A model generated the notes under the pieces. The model saw only the letters and a program-made list of their open reading frames with translations, ran no database searches and had not been told where the DNA came from. Shown here in pieces: positions 14,818 to 18,184 of a stretch of DNA of 18,184 bases. Within the stretch, counting starts at the first letter, position 1. The number at the start of each line of letters is the position of its first letter. A program made the translations under genes and the position numbers. This DNA comes from Acidaminobacter sp. (GTDB lineage: Bacteria > Bacillota_A > Clostridia > Peptostreptococcales > Acidaminobacteraceae), in contig WXFH01000288.1 in NCBI GenBank assembly GCA_009881125.1, positions 1 through 18,184 of the forward strand, given 5' to 3'.

Positions 14818-15783
14818 TTATCCTCCTATTTTGTACATGCCGCGAACTATTGGCACATAATCGCTTTCTTCCATGTGGTGCTTTTCCGGTTTCAACCCGA
14901 CGGCCTCTCGGATGATAGGAGCAAGGTCCTCACCGGCACGCAGGGCTGCGAGCAAATCAATCTCTTTGTCAGAATGCAGGCAAGGCTTAATTTTGCCGTC
15001 TGCCGTCAAACGGATGCGGTCACAATCCGCGCAAAAGTTGCAGGAAATAGGCTGAATCAGGCCAATCCGGCCACTTGCCCCCGGTAATCTGAAATAGCGC
15101 GCCGGTCCGTCATGGGCCTTTGCTATGTCCGGTACCAATTCAGGGAGGATCTCCAGAACCCGGTCCGTGGAAATAAAATGCTCTTCCGTCCAGGCTGCGG
15201 CCTCGCCTATAGGCATCAGCTCAATAAACCGAACATCATAACCTTTGCTTCGCGTGAGCTCCGCCATTTCCCGAATCTCAGACTCGTTCTCCCCGCCAAT
15301 CAGAACACTGTTGACGCGGATAGGCCATATGCCTACGCGCTCAGCCTCTTCGAGACCTTTCATCACCCGGCTGAGGTCTCCGCCCCGTGTCATTTCCTTG
15401 AAGCGCTCCGGATTCAGGGTGTCCAGCGACACGTTGATGCGCCTCAGTCCCGCCGCCTTCAGCGGTTCTGCCAGGGTGTCCAGCATCACGGCGTTAGTCG
15501 TCATGGCCAGGTCCTTGATGCCTGGTATGGCCGCGAGCTCCGCCACCAGCTCGACGATGCCCTTTCTGACCAGAGGTTCCCCGCCCGTCAAGCGGATTTT
15601 GTCAATGCCCAGGCTTGCGGCTACGCGGGCTACTTCGACAATTTCCTCGTTTCTTAAAATTTTGTCATGATCCAGCTTCGTGGGCATCCCTGATGGAGGC
15701 ATGCAATAACGACAGCGCAAATTGCAGCGGTCTGTCACCGATATTCTCAAATAGCGTATAGTTCTTCCATAAGCGTCCTGCAC
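14818..15783 (-). CDS. moaA: GTP 3',8-cyclase MoaA (radical SAM)
   Basis: Radical SAM enzyme that, together with MoaC, converts GTP to cyclic pyranopterin monophosphate, the first step of molybdenum cofactor synthesis. The 321 residues begin with the SAM cluster motif CNLRCRYC (C20, C24, C27), followed by LTGGEPLVRKG, TTNAVML, NVSLDTLNPERF and the C-terminal second-cluster motif CNFCADCDRIRLTADGKIKP with the third cysteine just after. The protein ends in IGG, the C-terminal double glycine needed by the family. Start is a GTG at 15783 with GGGAGGTG upstream. It lies 62 bases after moeA and is coupled to the MOSC gene. No moaC, moaE or moaD gene is in the window. Confidence 0.96.
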   Translation of the reverse strand: MQDAYGRTIRYLRISVTDRCNLRCRYCMPPSGMPTKLDHDKILRNEEIVEVARVAASLGIDKIRLTGGEPLVRKGIVELVAELAAIPGIKDLAMTTNAVMLDTLAEPLKAAGLRRINVSLDTLNPERFKEMTRGGDLSRVMKGLEEAERVGIWPIRVNSVLIGGENESEIREMAELTRSKGYDVRFIELMPIGEAAAWTEEHFISTDRVLEILPELVPDIAKAHDGPARYFRLPGASGRIGLIQPISCNFCADCDRIRLTADGKIKPCLHSDKEIDLLAALRAGEDLAPIIREAVGLKPEKHHMEESDYVPIVRGMYKIGG

Positions 15784-15845
15784 AGGACACCTCCCATCTC
15801 ATTACTCCGGTGCTCAAGCAGTCAAATTTGCCCGGTCCAAAGCCA

Positions 15846-17132
15846 TTAAAGCAAGAACACCTTGACCTGCTCGCCAGCCTCAACCGAACCGCCTTCAAGC
15901 GGCGCTACGACATAGCCGTCCGCGTTCGCAATGTAAGTGATCAGGCCGGATTTACCCCTGAGCGGCATGGCCGTCATTGCGCCCTCACCTTCGGTGAGTC
16001 TGACCATGTGAAAGGTCGTCCGCCCATCTTCCGGGCCGATGGTTTCCTTCAGCTCAGCGTAGCAAAAGGGATGCTGAATGTCAAAGCCAAAATGGTTGAT
16101 CAATTCACTGACAAGCACAGTGAATCCGACGACCGTTGAAACGGGATTGCCGGGCAGCAAGACGATCGGCTTCCCATTCATGGCGGCGACGCCAATAGGT
16201 TTTCCGGGCTTGATGTTCATGCCGTGAAAGAGCAGTCCCTCATCCGACAAACTTTCAACAACTGCCGGTATGTAGTCCTTCTTACCGACGCTGCTGCCAC
16301 CGGAGGTGATCAGAAGATCACATTGATCGATTTCGCTTTTGATGTAATTTTCAACCGCTTCATAGGTATCTTCGAGGCGCGTCAGCTTCACCGGTCCAAG
16401 CCCCCACTCCCGGGCTATGCCTGCGAGTACCGTGCCGTTGATGTCCCTGATTTTTCCAGGGCTGAGAGGGGCATCAATGTCCACCAGCTCATCACCGGTT
16501 GTGGCGATTGACAGACTCGGCGGCACGATGACCTCAACTTCATTAAATCCCAGCATGCCAAGTACACCAAGATCATAGCGGGTCAGACGCCTGCCGCGTT
16601 TGATGATTTTTTCGCCTGCCCTTACATCTTCTCCTTTTCGGATGATGTTGCTGCCGGGCTGAAGAGGAAGGATATCGAACGTAGGTGAAAGATCTGTTTT
16701 AGCCAAGTTTTTGAATAGAATTTGATCACCGTTTAGTACGGTCTCTTCAATTTTGATTACGGCGTCATAACCATCGGGCAAAAAACCTCCCGTCGGGATG
16801 TAGACGCAATTATCTTCGTTAGTACTTTCAGGCAGCGCCGCTTCAGCACCCATCAGAACTTCGCCAATCAACTTGAGAGTTGGCATGCCTTCAATAAGGG
16901 TCTGTGGGGCTTCAAGCTGCTTTGCGATCACTGCGGTTTTTACTGCGTAGCCATCCACTGTAGATTTATCAAATGGCGGCATATCCTGATCCGCCACCAA
17001 ATCGCTTGCGAGATACCTGCCCAACGCCTCAAACAGGGTCACGCGTTCTGTTTTGACCGGACGCTCAGAAAAACAATTGCGTATGATGGCCTTAGCCTCA
17101 TCTATTTCGATCAGCGGACGAATGGGCTTCAT
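15846..17132 (-). CDS. moeA: Molybdopterin molybdotransferase MoeA
   Basis: Inserts molybdate into adenylylated molybdopterin, the last step of molybdenum cofactor synthesis. The 428 residues show the MoeA order: N-terminal DQDMPPFDKSTVDGYAV (domain II region), YIPTGGFLPDGYDAVIKIEE, LSIATTGDELV, the MogA-like domain with TSGGSSVGKKDYIP and LLPGNPVSTVVGF, then a C-terminal beta-barrel ending GEQVKVFLL. The ATG at 17132 is preferred because AAGGAGGT lies seven bases upstream; the open frame to 17216 would add 28 residues unlike the family. It is the first gene of the moeA-moaA-MOSC operon and is divergent from mogA. A TATAAT box lies at 17253-17258 with an inverted repeat just after it. Confidence 0.95.
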   Translation of the reverse strand: MKPIRPLIEIDEAKAIIRNCFSERPVKTERVTLFEALGRYLASDLVADQDMPPFDKSTVDGYAVKTAVIAKQLEAPQTLIEGMPTLKLIGEVLMGAEAALPESTNEDNCVYIPTGGFLPDGYDAVIKIEETVLNGDQILFKNLAKTDLSPTFDILPLQPGSNIIRKGEDVRAGEKIIKRGRRLTRYDLGVLGMLGFNEVEVIVPPSLSIATTGDELVDIDAPLSPGKIRDINGTVLAGIAREWGLGPVKLTRLEDTYEAVENYIKSEIDQCDLLITSGGSSVGKKDYIPAVVESLSDEGLLFHGMNIKPGKPIGVAAMNGKPIVLLPGNPVSTVVGFTVLVSELINHFGFDIQHPFCYAELKETIGPEDGRTTFHMVRLTEGEGAMTAMPLRGKSGLITYIANADGYVVAPLEGGSVEAGEQVKVFLL

Positions 17133-17175
17133 GGGCGGACCTCCTTGAATGATTAGGACGGAACTCAGTGTCAGC

Positions 17176-17217
17176 GGCTTAAGCCTGATGACGCCGACTC
17201 CCCTCGTCTGCATCATC
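17176..17217 (-). promoter_or_regulatory. Structured moeA leader: hairpin plus GGCTTAAGCC palindrome
   Basis: GATGACGC (17187-17194) pairs with GCATCATC (17210-17217) with one G-U, then GAC/GTC continue the stem around a seven-base loop. Directly beside it, GGCTTAAGCC (17176-17185) is a perfect palindrome. Both lie between the predicted transcription start and the moeA ATG, so they would be in the mRNA leader. I do not see the conserved pieces of the Moco riboswitch. Confidence 0.4.
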
Positions 17218-17224
17218 TTTTACT

Positions 17225-17258
17225 ATGACACCTTTGTCATTAATAGAATTTTATTATA
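17225..17258 (-). promoter_or_regulatory. moeA promoter -10 and operator-like inverted repeat
   Basis: On the minus strand a perfect TATAAT (17258-17253) is followed by ATGACA-4-TGTCAT (17240-17225). The inverted repeat would lie at about +6 to +21 of the transcript, a typical repressor position. The -35 element is weak. Confidence 0.45.
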
Positions 17259-17307
17259 GGTTGCCTTGAATGTAAAGGCGTTATTCTCTAAAAAACATAG
17301 CGAATTA

Positions 17308-17353
17308 TTGTCAATAGATGACAAAATTTTATTGACCGCCTCAATTCCGTCAA
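17308..17353. promoter_or_regulatory. TGTCA/TGACA inverted repeats between moeA and mogA
   Basis: TTGTCA-5-TGACAA (17308-17324) and TTGAC-12-GTCAA (17332-17353) share the half-site of the repeat at 17225-17240. They lie about 55-100 bases upstream of the mogA -10 element. A single regulator could bind all three and control both divergent transcripts (inference). The rest of the 17133-17486 gap is AT-rich with no gene. Confidence 0.4.
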
Positions 17354-17407
17354 TTTCAGAGCTCATTATGATCATATTAAAACGCCCAAAATACCGCACC
17401 CATGAGG

Positions 17408-17413
17408 TATAAT
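17408..17413 (+). promoter_or_regulatory. Possible mogA -10 element
   Basis: TATAAT (17408-17413) lies about 75 bases before the mogA start, with an overlapping AT-rich run after it. The -35 element at the right spacing is poor, so an activator may be needed. Confidence 0.4.
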
Positions 17414-17486
17414 ATAATAAAGTTTATAGGTTTCACATGCCACACTTTCGGTCAATCAAGCTATTCTACTTTTAAGGGGGCTTTTT

Positions 17487-18065
17487 ATGTCTACAAAAAC
17501 CGCATATCGCATAGCCGTTTTGACCGCCAGTGATAAAGGCGCCAAGGGCGAACGCGAAGACGCCAGCGGCGACCTGATCCGAGCCACAATGCAGTCAGAA
17601 GGCTACGAGATCGCCGAATCAGTCCTCGTGGCGGATGAACGGGATGAAATCGCGGCGCATTTAAGACGCCTCAGTGACTCAGGGGAGATTGACCTCATTC
17701 TGACCACCGGCGGCACGGGCTTTTCTCCGAGAGATTTTACGCCTGAGGCAACAAAAGATGTTATTGACAGGGAAGTCCCAGGCATCCCTGAGGCCATGCG
17801 CCGACGCAGCATGGAGATCACGCCCCGCGGCATGCTCTCGCGCGCCGCAGCCGGAATCAGGGGCAGAACGCTGATTGTAAACCTTCCAGGAAGCCCAAAG
17901 GCCGTCGCGGAAAATCTCGAGGTCCTGCTGCAGTCCCTGGAGCACGCTCTCGACATCCTGGTGGGCACTGCCCGTGATTGCGCCAGGGATCGGGATCATG
18001 AAGACAAACATGAACACAGTCACGAGCACCCTCATGAACACCAGGAAATTAAACACCCGCACTAA
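17487..18065 (+). CDS. mogA: MogA/MoaB-family molybdopterin adenylyltransferase with His-rich tail
   Basis: Activates molybdopterin by adenylylation before MoeA inserts molybdate. The MogA-like core of about 165 residues shows VLTASDKGAKGEREDASG near the N terminus, LTTGGTGFSPRDFTPEAT (about 71-88), VPGIPEAMRR and VNLPGSPKAVAENL. After the core comes a tail of about 25 residues with nine histidines in EH, KH and PH pairs, not part of the usual fold and probably metal-binding. The ATG at 17487 follows GGGGG at eight bases. It is transcribed divergently from moeA, across a gap with shared palindromes, and is followed by a terminator. MoaB is the alternative name for close relatives; the TPEAT motif favours MogA. 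Confidence 0.9.
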   Translation: MSTKTAYRIAVLTASDKGAKGEREDASGDLIRATMQSEGYEIAESVLVADERDEIAAHLRRLSDSGEIDLILTTGGTGFSPRDFTPEATKDVIDREVPGIPEAMRRRSMEITPRGMLSRAAAGIRGRTLIVNLPGSPKAVAENLEVLLQSLEHALDILVGTARDCARDRDHEDKHEHSHEHPHEHQEIKHPH

Positions 18066-18071
18066 TGATAG

Positions 18072-18095
18072 AAAGGGCCAGATTAGGCCCTTTTT
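18072..18095 (+). terminator. Rho-independent terminator after mogA
   Basis: AAAGGGCC (18072-18079) and GGCCCTTT (18086-18093) pair around the loop AGATTA and run into a T tract. It lies seven bases after the mogA stop. Confidence 0.88.
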
Positions 18096-18107
18096 CATTT
18101 TTTGGAA

Positions 18108-18134
18108 GAAACTCGGTGTCTGGCACCGAGTTTC
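18108..18134. repeat. Perfect 11-bp inverted repeat (dispersed palindrome, best copy)
   Basis: GAAACTCGGTG (18108-18118) and CACCGAGTTTC (18124-18134) are perfectly complementary around TCTGG. The core GGTGTCTGGCACC recurs in weaker form at 752-788 and 5473-5485. It lies downstream of the mogA terminator; the remaining 50 bases show a weak GC-rich pairing before a T run at 18166-18172 but no gene. Confidence 0.6.
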
Positions 18135-18184
18135 GCCAGGCTGCACTTCGGTATCGGGCTGCGCCTTTTTTTGTAATACACTTT

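Noticed and set aside
17133..17260. Moco riboswitch upstream of moeA
   Set aside because: The leader has hairpins, but I could not find the paired CCUCC/GGGAGG segments and flanking conserved bases I associate with Moco RNAs. Left as an unclassified structured leader.
18137..18172. Second terminator near the right edge
   Set aside because: AGGCTGC and GCGCCT can pair weakly before a T run, but the loop is long and the pairing short. It may simply belong to the adjacent repeat or to a gene outside the window.
1..18184. CRISPR arrays, tRNA or rRNA genes, insertion-sequence transposases, phage genes
   Set aside because: No regularly spaced repeats, no cloverleaf or rRNA-like sequence, and no transposase, integrase or phage reading frame was seen in the window.

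Overview
The window looks like chromosomal DNA of a Bacillota bacterium, most likely an anaerobic, amino-acid-fermenting member of the Clostridia. This rests on the conserved Firmicute murB / PHP / rapZ / yvcK / whiA gene neighbourhood, strong Shine-Dalgarno sequences close to AGGAGG, frequent GTG starts, a sigma-54 activator of the PAS/AAA+/Fis type, and a set of amino-acid and peptide genes. Base composition is moderate, around half GC, with AT-rich regulatory gaps. The genus cannot be fixed from the sequence alone.

Layout, left to right. (1) Positions 1-689, minus strand: a NUDIX hydrolase gene followed at 37 bases by the first 37 codons of whiA, which runs off the left edge. (2) Positions 690-971: a gap rich in small inverted repeats. 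(3) Positions 972-2348, plus strand: a PAS-domain sigma-54 enhancer-binding regulator, ending in a bidirectional-looking terminator. (4) Positions 2428-6954, minus strand: an APC-family amino-acid permease, a YfcC-family permease and a PepD-type dipeptidase that is split by a one-base frameshift. No terminator is visible between these three, and the permease is preceded by a good -24/-12 (sigma-54) promoter with palindromic candidate activator sites upstream. (5) Positions 7469-10143, minus strand: an operon of a divergent D-Ala-D-Ala-ligase-like ATP-grasp enzyme, a TRAP/DctM-type large permease and a 90-residue membrane protein, closed by a terminator. (6) Positions 10462-14223, minus strand: murB, PHP phosphoesterase, rapZ, yvcK, closed by a terminator. 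(7) Positions 14364-17132, minus strand: moeA, moaA and a MOSC-domain gene for molybdenum cofactor synthesis, with mogA divergent on the plus strand (17487-18065). The moeA-mogA gap holds several palindromes sharing TGTCA/TGACA half-sites.

How the genes may work together. The cell-envelope/carbon-control cluster is normally compact (in Bacillus subtilis yvcI-yvcJ-yvcK-yvcL, i.e. NUDIX-rapZ-yvcK-whiA). Here about 9.8 kb of accessory genes sit between yvcK and the NUDIX-whiA pair. That insert combines one regulator, three secondary transporters, a dipeptidase and a dipeptide-ligase-like enzyme, and reads as a regulated amino-acid/dipeptide uptake and processing unit. The sigma-54 activator at 972-2348 is the obvious candidate to drive the permease-YfcC-PepD transcript. 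This functional link is inference. The substrate of the ligase-like enzyme is unknown, and its usual D-alanine recognition motifs are missing.
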